This document shows positions 8,725-16,014 of a stretch of 64,000 bases of DNA, in pieces; the stretch's first letter is position 1; every line of letters begins with the position of its first letter. Location: positions 62,001 through 126,000 of the forward strand of contig CAWBZS010000009.1 of NCBI GenBank assembly GCA_963793335.1. Direction: 5' to 3'. The translations under genes and the position numbers were made by a program. The DNA comes from Sva-07 sp963793335. GTDB lineage: Bacteria; Actinomycetota; Acidimicrobiia; Acidimicrobiales; Ilumatobacteraceae. The notes below the pieces were generated by a model. That model was not told where the DNA came from. It worked only from the letters and a program-made list of their open reading frames with translations, and ran no database searches.

Positions 8725-9642
8725 TCAGTAGCCGAGACGCTCGACTCGTTCCGGGCGACGCTGCCAGTCCTTGTCGACTTTCACGCGAAGCTCGAGGTAC
8801 ACCCCGTCGGGAAGCTGGGCGCGAGCGAGTTCTCCGACCCGCTTCAGGATGAGGCCGCCCTTGCCGATCACCATGCCCTTCTGGCTGTCGCGCTCGACGA
8901 CGATGTCGACCCGAACCCGGGGCCATTCCCATTCGGTCACCTGTGTGGCGATCGAGTACGGGAGCTCGTCGCGGGTGACGGCGAGCAACTGTTCACGGAC
9001 CAACTCGGCCACCCAGCGCTCGTCGGGCAGGTCCGACACCTCGTCGTCGGGGAAGTAGGCCGGCCCGGGTGGCATCCGAGCGGTGAGTTCCTCGACCAGG
9101 GCCGCGATGCCGTCACCCGTTACCGCTGACACCGGGAAGTACTCGGCGGCCCCGAGCTCGCCGGCCGCTGCGAGCATCCTGAGCACCTGCTGGGGCCGGG
9201 CGATGTCGATCTTGTTGACGATCACGATCGAGTTCGGAAGTCGGAGCCGATCGGCCACCCAACGATCGCCCTTCCCGAACGCGTGGGTGGCGTCGAGCAC
9301 GAGGCAGGTCACATCGACATCCCCAACCGCATCGAGCGCGGTGCTGTTCACGCGTTCCCCGAGCGCCGTGACCGGCTTGTGCAAGCCCGGTGTGTCGACG
9401 AACACCAACTGCGAACCCGGCCTGGTGAGCACGCCCATGATCCGGTGGCGTGTGGTCTGGGGCTTGTCCGACACGATGCTGATCTTGCGTCCGCAGATCG
9501 CGTTGACCAATGACGACTTGCCGACGTTGGGTCGGCCGACGAAGGTGACGAAACCGGAACGAATCGACGCGTCATCGGCGGTCGCCTCCGTGTCCGGTGC
9601 CGAAGCATCCGCCTGCTCCGGGCTGTTGGTTTCGTCGCTCAT
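8725..9642 (-). CDS. era: GTPase Era
   Basis: This 305-aa GTPase should bind 16S rRNA and assist maturation of the 30S subunit. The G1 P-loop GRPNVGKSS is at 36-44, PQTTRH gives the G2 region, DTPGLH is G3 and NKID near 148 is G4. The C-terminal KH-type RNA-binding domain carries the GKGG motif (VIGKGGLILKRVG). A roughly 30-residue acidic N-terminal extension precedes the G domain. Era and the MaoC gene diverge from a gap of only 26 bp. Confidence 0.95.
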   Translation of the reverse strand: MSDETNSPEQADASAPDTEATADDASIRSGFVTFVGRPNVGKSSLVNAICGRKISIVSDKPQTTRHRIMGVLTRPGSQLVFVDTPGLHKPVTALGERVNSTALDAVGDVDVTCLVLDATHAFGKGDRWVADRLRLPNSIVIVNKIDIARPQQVLRMLAAAGELGAAEYFPVSAVTGDGIAALVEELTARMPPGPAYFPDDEVSDLPDERWVAELVREQLLAVTRDELPYSIATQVTEWEWPRVRVDIVVERDSQKGMVIGKGGLILKRVGELARAQLPDGVYLELRVKVDKDWQRRPERVERLGY

Positions 9643-9648
9643 CGTCCC

Positions 9649-9661
9649 AGTTTGCCAAGCT
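9649..9661. promoter_or_regulatory. back-to-back -10 hexamers of era and the MaoC gene
   Basis: On the reverse strand CAAACT (9649-9654) ends 6 nt before the era ATG. On the forward strand CAAGCT (9656-9661) ends 7 nt before the MaoC ATG. The hexamers are one base apart, so two polymerases could not open both at once. They match TANNNT only at positions 2 and 6, so this is tentative. Confidence 0.35.
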
Positions 9662-9668
9662 CAGGGCC

Positions 9669-10124
9669 ATGACCCGCATGATCAACGGCATCGATGAACT
9701 CAAGACGCTCGTCGGCGAGCACCTCGGCTACTCCCCCTGGGTCGAGATCACCCAGGAACAGGTGAACACCTTCGCCGACGCCACGGGTGATCATCAGTGG
9801 ATCCACACCGACCCCGAGCGGGCCAAGGCGGGCCCGTTCGGTGGCCCGATCGCGCACGGCTACCTCACGTTGTCGCTCGGCCCGATGTTGTCCCCACAGA
9901 TCTTCGGCGTGTCCGGCGTCGCCATGGGCGTCAACTACGGCGCCGGCAAGATCCGGTTTCCGTCGCCGGTGCCGGTCGGCTCGAAGCTCCGTCTCGGTGT
10001 CACCCTCACCGCGGTCGACGACATCGCCGGCGGCGCCCAGGTGACCCAGGAGTTCGTCTTCGAGGTCGAAGGCGCGAGCAAGCCGTCCTGTGTCGCCGAG
10101 GTGATCTTCCGTTACTACGTGTGA
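9669..10124 (+). CDS. MaoC-like (R)-enoyl-CoA hydratase
   Basis: This 151-aa single hot-dog-fold protein has the hydratase-2 catalytic signature ADATGDHQWIH (Asp41 and His46), followed by PFGGPIAHGYLTLSL. Such enzymes hydrate trans-2-enoyl-CoA to the (R)-3-hydroxyacyl-CoA and feed oxidation or storage-polymer pathways. The specific substrate is not evident. It stands alone between era and the B12-dependent mutase genes, which fits the acyl-CoA theme of the neighbourhood. Confidence 0.9.
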   Translation: MTRMINGIDELKTLVGEHLGYSPWVEITQEQVNTFADATGDHQWIHTDPERAKAGPFGGPIAHGYLTLSLGPMLSPQIFGVSGVAMGVNYGAGKIRFPSPVPVGSKLRLGVTLTAVDDIAGGAQVTQEFVFEVEGASKPSCVAEVIFRYYV

Positions 10125-10126
10125 GG

Positions 10127-10140
10127 CCGGGTCGACCCGG
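10127..10140 (+). terminator. possible terminator hairpin after the MaoC gene
   Basis: CCGGGTCGACCCGG is a perfect palindrome 2 nt after the MaoC stop. As RNA it gives five G-C pairs around a TCGA loop, but no U-tract follows. Confidence 0.3.
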
Positions 10141-10160
10141 GTCGGCGACACCTCACCGCA

Positions 10161-10166
10161 TAGTGT
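10161..10166 (+). promoter_or_regulatory. leaderless -10 hexamer TAGTGT
   Basis: TAGTGT ends 7 nt before the ATG of the mutase large subunit at 10174, with no RBS between. Confidence 0.55.
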
Positions 10167-10173
10167 CGGCTCC

Positions 10174-11805
10174 ATGACCAACCCCCGCCAGATCTGGGAC
10201 GACGCTGTTGGTTCGTCGAGCGAGCGCGCCGCCGACTTCTCGACCATGTCGGGCATTCCGCTTCGTGGCGTCTACGGCCCCGACGACGGTGAGTTCCCGG
10301 GACAGTACCCCTACACCCGCGGCCCGTACGCGTCGATGTATCGGTCGAAGCTGTGGACGATGCGCATGTTCGCCGGATTCGGAACCGCCGACGACACCAA
10401 CTGGCGGTTCAAGGAGATCATCAGGTCGGGCGGCGACGGACTGTCGACGGCGTTCGACATGCCGACACTCCTCGGCCTCGATTCCGACGACCCGATGTCG
10501 CTCGGTGAGGTTGGCCGCTGTGGCGTTGCCATCGATTCGCTCGCCGACATGGAGGACCTGTACGCCGGGATCGACCTCGGTGAGATCACCACGTCGATGA
10601 CGATCAACAGCCCAGCGGCACCGATCTTTGCGATGTTCGTGGCTCAGGCCGAGCGGGCCGGCGTGCACCGCAGCCGACTCGGTGGCACGCTCCAGAACGA
10701 CATCTTGAAGGAGTACCAGGCGCAGAAGGAGTTCGTCTTCCCGCCCCGCCAGTCGATGCGCCTGGTCCGCGACACGATGCAGTTCACTGCGGCCGAGATG
10801 CCGCGGTGGCACTCGATCTCGATCTCCGGCTATCACATCCGCGAGGCCGGCTCGACCGCCGCCGAGGAACTCGCGTTCACCCTCGCCAACGGATTCGCCT
10901 ACGTCGAGCTCGCGCTGCAGGCCGGTTTGCCGATCGACACCTTCGCCCCTCGGTTGTCGTTCTTCTTCAACGCACACATCGACTTCTTCGAGGAGATCGC
11001 CAAGTACCGAGCAGCGAGGCGGATCTGGGCGCGATGGATGAGCGAGCGGTACGGCGCGCAGGCCGCGAAGTCACTCCAGCTGCGCTTCCACACCCAGACC
11101 GCCGGTGTGTCGCTCACGGCACAACAGCCCGAGGTGAACATCGTGCGCACCGCCATCGAGGCGCTCGCCGGCGTACTCGGGGGCACCCAGAGCCTCCACA
11201 CCAACTCGATGGACGAAGCACTGGCCCTGCCGACCGAGAAGGCCGCACGCATCGCACTTCGCACCCAGCAGGTGATCGCCCACGAGACCAACGTCGCCCA
11301 CGTGGCCGACCCGCTGGGCGGCTCGTGGTTCGTCGAGGAACTCACCGACGAACTCGAACGCCAGGCCGAGGAGATCTTCGCGCACCTCGACGATCTCGGC
11401 GACGGCTCGATGCTCGACGGCGTGATCGCCGGCATCGACGACAACTGGTTCCAGGGTCGCATCGCCGACTCTGCCTACGAGCTCGAACGAAAGTTCAACG
11501 CCGGCGAGCGGGTGATCGTCGGGGTCAACGCGTTCACCGACGGCAACGGCGACGGCATCGACCTCCTTCGGATCACCAACGAGGACGAGGCCCGCCAGCG
11601 CAAGCGGCTGGACACGGTGCGCGAGCGACGTGACGAACAGGCGGTCCACGCCGCACTCTCGCTGCTGCGCACCCAGGCAGCAGATCCCGAGGTCAACCTC
11701 ATGCCGGCGTTGATCGACGCCGCCGGCGTCTACGCCACGCTCGGCGAGATGATGCGCGCGATGGGTGACGTGTTCGGCCGTCACGTCGAGACCCCGACGA
11801 TCTGA
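10174..11805 (+). CDS. icmA: B12-dependent acyl-CoA mutase large subunit, isobutyryl-CoA mutase type
   Basis: This 543-aa substrate-binding subunit of a split adenosylcobalamin mutase would be annotated methylmalonyl-CoA mutase by overall similarity (RGPYASMY, TLQNDILKE, SISISGYH with the conserved His221). The two residues that set substrate choice differ, however. Tyr89 of Propionibacterium MCM is Phe66 here (TMRMFAGF) and Arg207 is Gln184 (KEYQAQKEF). The spacing of 118 residues is identical, and Phe plus Gln is the pair known from isobutyryl-CoA mutase. I infer isobutyryl-CoA/n-butyryl-CoA interconversion. The cobalamin subunit gene follows 41 bp downstream. Arg82 of MCM is Lys59, an extra difference to note. 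Confidence 0.85.
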   Translation: MTNPRQIWDDAVGSSSERAADFSTMSGIPLRGVYGPDDGEFPGQYPYTRGPYASMYRSKLWTMRMFAGFGTADDTNWRFKEIIRSGGDGLSTAFDMPTLLGLDSDDPMSLGEVGRCGVAIDSLADMEDLYAGIDLGEITTSMTINSPAAPIFAMFVAQAERAGVHRSRLGGTLQNDILKEYQAQKEFVFPPRQSMRLVRDTMQFTAAEMPRWHSISISGYHIREAGSTAAEELAFTLANGFAYVELALQAGLPIDTFAPRLSFFFNAHIDFFEEIAKYRAARRIWARWMSERYGAQAAKSLQLRFHTQTAGVSLTAQQPEVNIVRTAIEALAGVLGGTQSLHTNSMDEALALPTEKAARIALRTQQVIAHETNVAHVADPLGGSWFVEELTDELERQAEEIFAHLDDLGDGSMLDGVIAGIDDNWFQGRIADSAYELERKFNAGERVIVGVNAFTDGNGDGIDLLRITNEDEARQRKRLDTVRERRDEQAVHAALSLLRTQAADPEVNLMPALIDAAGVYATLGEMMRAMGDVFGRHVETPTI

Positions 11806-11846
11806 GCCCCGCGACGACGGGCCTCCGCAAGAGTGAGTGAGCACAC

Positions 11847-12251
11847 ATGAGTCAGCGAATCCTGGTTGCCAAAGTGGGCCTCGACGGCCACGATCGAGGG
11901 GTCAAGGTCGTGGCGCGCATCCTGCGTGATGCCGGCTACGAAGTGATCTACACCGGGCTGTTCCAGACACCCGCCACCGTCGCCGCAGCCGCGGTCGACG
12001 AGGACGTCGACGCGATCGGTCTGTCGATGCTGTCCGGCGCGCACATGACACTCGCACCGCTCGTGGTGGAGGAAGTGCGGGCCCGAGGTGTCGACATCCC
12101 CGTGGTGGTCGGCGGCATCGTGCCCGACCACGACCTCGACGAACTCCGATCCGCGGGCATCGCCGCGGTGATCACCCCCGGCGCCACCGCAGATGAGGTG
12201 GTGGCCACGATCGCCGCCGTCCTGCACGACGGCGACCCCGACGCCGACTGA
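11847..12251 (+). CDS. icmB: cobalamin-binding small subunit of acyl-CoA mutase
   Basis: This 134-aa B12-binding domain has the base-off/His-on signature DGHDRG (Asp13, His15 as lower cobalt ligand, Gly18), then GLSMLSG and VVGGIVP. It pairs with the large subunit just upstream to form the split mutase, radical rearrangement being carried out at the subunit interface. A GAGTGAG stretch upstream of the ATG can serve as RBS. Its assignment to the isobutyryl rather than methylmalonyl enzyme rests entirely on the large subunit, because the small subunits are alike. Confidence 0.88.
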   Translation: MSQRILVAKVGLDGHDRGVKVVARILRDAGYEVIYTGLFQTPATVAAAAVDEDVDAIGLSMLSGAHMTLAPLVVEEVRARGVDIPVVVGGIVPDHDLDELRSAGIAAVITPGATADEVVATIAAVLHDGDPDAD

Positions 12252-12300
12252 GCTGCACTGCCCGCCACCGCCCGATTTGAGTGTTGTCCGCTGGGAGCCG

Positions 12301-12306
12301 TACCGT
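12301..12306 (+). promoter_or_regulatory. leaderless -10 hexamer TACCGT
   Basis: TACCGT ends 6 nt before GTG at 12313 and helps choose that start for the acyl-CoA synthetase. Confidence 0.45.
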
Positions 12307-12312
12307 GCCTCG

Positions 12313-13980
12313 GTGGATCTCTTGGGGAACGGTCAGCCGCCGATCGAGCTCAGTCTGGCCGAGGTACACGAGGCCATCGCCGCCTCCCAGCCCGATGCCG
12401 ACTGCCTCGTCTTCCGTGACCGCCGCTACAGCTGGAGTGACGTCACCGAGCGCACTCGCCGCCTCGCCAATCACCTGATCTCCGCCGGGCTCGGCGTGAG
12501 CACGGAGCGTTCCGAACTCGCCGGCCACGAAAGCGCTCACGACCATCTCGCCATCTACCTCCACAACGGCAACGAGTACCTGGAAGCGATGCTGGGCGCG
12601 CTCAAGGCACGCGTTGCGTCGCTGAACGTGAACTACCGCTACGTCGCCGAGGAGCTGCTGTATCTGCTCGACGACTCGCAAGCCACCGCAGTCGTCGTGC
12701 ATTCGGTGTTCACCCCGACGCTCGCCGACGTGTTGCCGCAGCTCCCGCAACTCCGGGTGATCCTGCAGGTCCCCGACGAATCCGGTCATCCGCTCCTGCC
12801 CGGTGCGGTCTGGTACGAGGACGCGCTCGCAGCAGCCTCACCCGAACGACCCGACGTCGAGTGGAGCCCCGACGACCTCTACATGCTCTACACCGGAGGC
12901 ACCACCGGCATGCCCAAAGGCGTCATGTGGCGCAACGGCGACGCGATGGTGGAGTGTTTCGGCGGCTCGAAGACCGCGACGTCGATCGAGGAGTTCGTCG
13001 CCGAGGCCAACACCGGGCTCAAGGCACTCCTGGCCCCACCGTTCATGCACGGCGCGGGGCACTGGATGAGCTTTCGAACCTGGCTCGGCGGCGGCACGGT
13101 GTTCGTCCAGTCGGTACCCGAACGCCTCGACCCCGTCGACATCTGGTCGCTCATCGACCGGGAGGGAATCAATTTTCTGCTGATCGTCGGCGACGCCTTT
13201 GCCCGGCCGCTCCTCGACGAGTTGGAACACCCCACCATCGACGGTGGATACGACCTGAGTTCGCTCACGGTCGTCCTGTCGGGCGGCGCGCCGTTGTCGG
13301 CCAAGTTGAAAGACGAGTTCCTCTCGCACCTCCCGACGCTGATGATCGTCGACGGACTCGGCTCGTCCGAGGCCGGTGGTCAGGTGTCGCAGGTCTCCAC
13401 CGGCGGCGGAGCCACCACCGGGACGTTCGAGATCACGCCCGGCAACGTCGTGCTGTCGGCGGACCTCGACCGGGTGCTCACACCCGGCGACCCGGAGATC
13501 GGCTGGCTGGCCAAGACCGGACGCCTGGCACTCGGCTATCTCGGGGATCCGGCCAAGACCGCCCAGACCTACCCGGTGGTCGATGGGGTCCGCTATGCCA
13601 TTCCCGGCGACCGCGCCCGGCTGCTCGACGACAACATCGTCGAGTTGCACGGACGCGACTCGGTCACGATCAACTCCGGAGGCGAGAAGATCTTCGCCGA
13701 GGAGGTCGAGGCCGCCCTCAAATCGCACCCGGGCGTGTACGACTGCATCGTGGCAGGGCGACCAAGTGAGCGCTGGGGCAATGAGGTGGTCGCGATCGTG
13801 CGGGTACGCGCTGGTCATGACGTCGACGACGAGGGGTTGCGCGCTGCCGCTGCCGAACACATCGCCCGGTACAAGCTGCCCAAGGAGATCCGCTACGTCG
13901 ACGAGATCGTGCGATCGCCGAGCGGCAAAGCGGACTATCGGTGGGCGAAGCGGGTCGCGGCCTCCGACACCGCACCGTAG
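12313..13980 (+). CDS. acyl-CoA synthetase, FadD19-like
   Basis: This 555-aa AMP-forming ligase has the P-loop LLYTGGTTGMPKGVMW-type segment near 195-210, an acidic SGEK/GGEK core (INSGGEKIFAEEVE) and IARYKLPKEI near the C-terminus. The YTGGTTG variant and overall layout match the FadD19/FadD17 steroid side-chain and branched-acid ligases of actinomycetes rather than MenE, despite the menaquinone genes downstream. The likely role is CoA activation of a branched or steroid-like acid that feeds the acyl-CoA enzymes nearby (inferred). The GTG start is chosen from the -10-like hexamer; an in-frame TTG at about 12277 is an alternative. Confidence 0.85.
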   Translation: MDLLGNGQPPIELSLAEVHEAIAASQPDADCLVFRDRRYSWSDVTERTRRLANHLISAGLGVSTERSELAGHESAHDHLAIYLHNGNEYLEAMLGALKARVASLNVNYRYVAEELLYLLDDSQATAVVVHSVFTPTLADVLPQLPQLRVILQVPDESGHPLLPGAVWYEDALAAASPERPDVEWSPDDLYMLYTGGTTGMPKGVMWRNGDAMVECFGGSKTATSIEEFVAEANTGLKALLAPPFMHGAGHWMSFRTWLGGGTVFVQSVPERLDPVDIWSLIDREGINFLLIVGDAFARPLLDELEHPTIDGGYDLSSLTVVLSGGAPLSAKLKDEFLSHLPTLMIVDGLGSSEAGGQVSQVSTGGGATTGTFEITPGNVVLSADLDRVLTPGDPEIGWLAKTGRLALGYLGDPAKTAQTYPVVDGVRYAIPGDRARLLDDNIVELHGRDSVTINSGGEKIFAEEVEAALKSHPGVYDCIVAGRPSERWGNEVVAIVRVRAGHDVDDEGLRAAAAEHIARYKLPKEIRYVDEIVRSPSGKADYRWAKRVAASDTAP

Positions 13981-13983
13981 CCT
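13978..13983 (+). promoter_or_regulatory. leaderless -10 hexamer TAGCCT
   Basis: TAGCCT overlaps the stop codon of the upstream synthetase and ends 7 nt before the GTG of menG at 13991. Confidence 0.5.
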
Positions 13984-13990
13984 CGACGGG

Positions 13991-14749
13991 GTGAACAGCC
14001 CGGTGAGCGACGCCCCGAACAAACGAAGCAACGAGACGTCCGATCGCGCGCCGTCGTCGTGGGACACCGAGGAGCTGCCCCAAGGCGACGCCAAGGTCAC
14101 CGCTGTCCAGGGCATGTTCGACGCGATCGCTCCGAAGTACGACCGGCTGAACCGCATCATCTCGTTTCGCCTCGATGTGCGCTGGCGCAAGCGTGCGGTG
14201 CGCGATCTCGCACTGCCCCCGTCCAGTGTGGTGCTCGATCTCGCCAGCGGCACCGGGGACCTGTGCCTGGACCTTGCCGGCGTCGGCATCCGTCCGATCT
14301 CGATGGATCTCAGTTTCGGGATGCTCAGCGCCGATCGCTCCGGCGCACCACGCGTCCAGGCCGACATCCTGCGTCTCCCAGTACCCGACGGATCGGTCGA
14401 CGGCGTCACCTGCGGGTTCGCGCTGCGCAATCTGCTCGACCTCCCCACGTTCTTCACCGAGCTCGGCCGGGTGGTGCGACCGGGTGGGCGGATCGCGCTG
14501 CTCGACGTCAGCGTGCCGAGCAACCGGCTCGTCCGATGGGGAAACGGGATCTACTTCGGCAAGATCGTGCCACGCATCGGCGCAGTGCTGTCCGACGGCG
14601 CCGCATATCGATACCTCCCCAAGAGCGTCGCCTATCTTCCCAGCCCCGACGAGATGCTCGCATCGTTGGCAGATGCGGGCTTCGTCGATGCGACGCACGA
14701 GCAGCTCTCCGGCGGGCTGACGCAGCTCATGGTGGCCACGAGGCAGTGA
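13991..14749 (+). CDS. menG: demethylmenaquinone methyltransferase (UbiE/MenG)
   Basis: This 252-aa class I SAM-dependent methyltransferase has the family signature FDAIAPKYDRLN, the SAM motif LDLASGTGDLC, and CGFALRNL with VVRPGGRIALLDVS. It should methylate demethylmenaquinone in the last step of menaquinone synthesis. An unusual N-terminal extension of about 35 hydrophilic residues precedes the core. The GTG at 13991 has a leaderless-type -10. Its stop overlaps menF by 4 nt (GTGA). Confidence 0.9.
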   Translation: MNSPVSDAPNKRSNETSDRAPSSWDTEELPQGDAKVTAVQGMFDAIAPKYDRLNRIISFRLDVRWRKRAVRDLALPPSSVVLDLASGTGDLCLDLAGVGIRPISMDLSFGMLSADRSGAPRVQADILRLPVPDGSVDGVTCGFALRNLLDLPTFFTELGRVVRPGGRIALLDVSVPSNRLVRWGNGIYFGKIVPRIGAVLSDGAAYRYLPKSVAYLPSPDEMLASLADAGFVDATHEQLSGGLTQLMVATRQ

Positions 14750-15978
14750 CATCGTTGCGGGCCGTCACTCGACCGTTGTCGGACTTCGTGGCCGGAACGG
14801 TCGATCTCAACGACGTCGCGGGCAGCGACGGTGTCCTGTTCGTCCGCAATGCCATCGGGCTCGCTGGCCGTGGTGTCGCAGCTCGGTGTGCAGTCGACGC
14901 CGCACCGGCGTTGTTGGCCACGCTCGACCATCGCAGTGACTCCGACCGGCTCGGCGGGATCAGCCCGATCGCGATCGGTGTGGTGCCGTTCTCCCCCGGC
15001 GCTGCAGGCGAGATGATCGTTCCGCACGTGACCGTGCGCAAGCACGCATCCAGCGACACGACGGTGACGATCGTTGGCGAACACGACGAGGACTTCGACG
15101 TCGGCACGGTGCGGGCGATGCTGAGCGAGCGCGAGCCTGGCCCGGCGACCGCGTCTGCGTACACGATCCAACCGAGTGTCGATGTCGAGCAGTACCTCAC
15201 TGCGGTCGCCGCAGCGCGCGACAGCGTCCGTCGTGGCGAACTCACCAAAGCGGTGATCGCCCGACCGATCAACGTTCGCGCCAGCACCCCGATCGACGTC
15301 CATGCCGTCCTCCGGCGGCTGCGAGCCAGTTTCGGATCGAGCTATCGGTACTCGGTCGACGGGTTCGTCGGTGCGTCGCCAGAACTGCTGGTCGAGGTCG
15401 AGGGACCGTTCGTCCGCTCGCACCCGCTCGCCGGAACAGCGCCACGTACCGGCGATGCGGACAACGACGCTCGCATCGCCGCGGATCTCATCGCCAGCAC
15501 GAAAGATCAGATCGAACACCGCGTGGTGATCGACGTGGTCCACGATGCGCTGCTGCCGTGGTCGAGCTACCTCGACTGGGAACCCGAGCCGTCGATCGTC
15601 ACCGTGGCCAACGTGCAGCACCTCGGCACCCGCATGGAGGGCATGTTGTCCCAGCCAGGGCCGAACGTGCTCGAACTCGTGCGGGCCCTCCTCCCGACCC
15701 CGGCACTCGGTGGCCACCCCCGCGACGCCGCCATCGAGTTGATCGAACGTGTCGAAGGATTCGAACGCGGACGCTACGGCGGGGCGGTCGGGTGGGTGGA
15801 TGCCTCGGGGAACGGCACCTGGGCGGTGGCCATCCGCTGTGCTGAACTGTCGGACGATCGCTGCTCGGCCCGCCTGGTGGCGGGCGGCGGGATCGTGGCC
15901 GACAGCGACCCGCTCGCCGAGCTCGCCGAGACCCAGGCGAAGTTCCAGGCGATGCTCAGTGCCATCGTGCGGCCCTGA
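14746..15978 (+). CDS. menF: isochorismate synthase
   Basis: This 410-aa chorismate-binding enzyme should convert chorismate to isochorismate, the first committed step towards menaquinone. The family core is present in order: RRGELTKAVIAR (general base Lys), GASPELLV, HPLAGTAPRTGDA, the STKDQIEH metal/substrate segment, and GRYGGAVGWVD with GGGIVADSDP near the end. The isochorismate rather than anthranilate or salicylate assignment is supported by coupling to menG (GTGA overlap) and the facing menD gene. Confidence 0.9.
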   Translation: MTSLRAVTRPLSDFVAGTVDLNDVAGSDGVLFVRNAIGLAGRGVAARCAVDAAPALLATLDHRSDSDRLGGISPIAIGVVPFSPGAAGEMIVPHVTVRKHASSDTTVTIVGEHDEDFDVGTVRAMLSEREPGPATASAYTIQPSVDVEQYLTAVAAARDSVRRGELTKAVIARPINVRASTPIDVHAVLRRLRASFGSSYRYSVDGFVGASPELLVEVEGPFVRSHPLAGTAPRTGDADNDARIAADLIASTKDQIEHRVVIDVVHDALLPWSSYLDWEPEPSIVTVANVQHLGTRMEGMLSQPGPNVLELVRALLPTPALGGHPRDAAIELIERVEGFERGRYGGAVGWVDASGNGTWAVAIRCAELSDDRCSARLVAGGGIVADSDPLAELAETQAKFQAMLSAIVRP

Positions 15979-15990
15979 CCGACCGCGGCG

Positions 15991-16008
15991 TCGGAGCAGG
16001 TGCTCCGA
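15991..16008. terminator. bidirectional terminator hairpin between menF and menD
   Basis: TCGGAGCAGGTGCTCCGA forms a seven-base-pair stem with an AGGT loop in the 36-bp gap between two convergent genes. It lacks a U-tract on either strand, which is common in high-GC genomes. Confidence 0.55.
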
Positions 16009-16014
16009 GACCTG

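Noticed and set aside
10174..11805. Methylmalonyl-CoA mutase as the default name
   Set aside because: The substrate-determining Tyr and Arg are replaced by Phe and Gln at exactly aligned positions.
12313..13980. MenE (o-succinylbenzoate-CoA ligase), because it adjoins menG/menF
   Set aside because: The YTGGTTGMPKG loop and overall length match FadD19-type ligases, and menG has its own -10 after it, so it is probably not part of the menaquinone operon.
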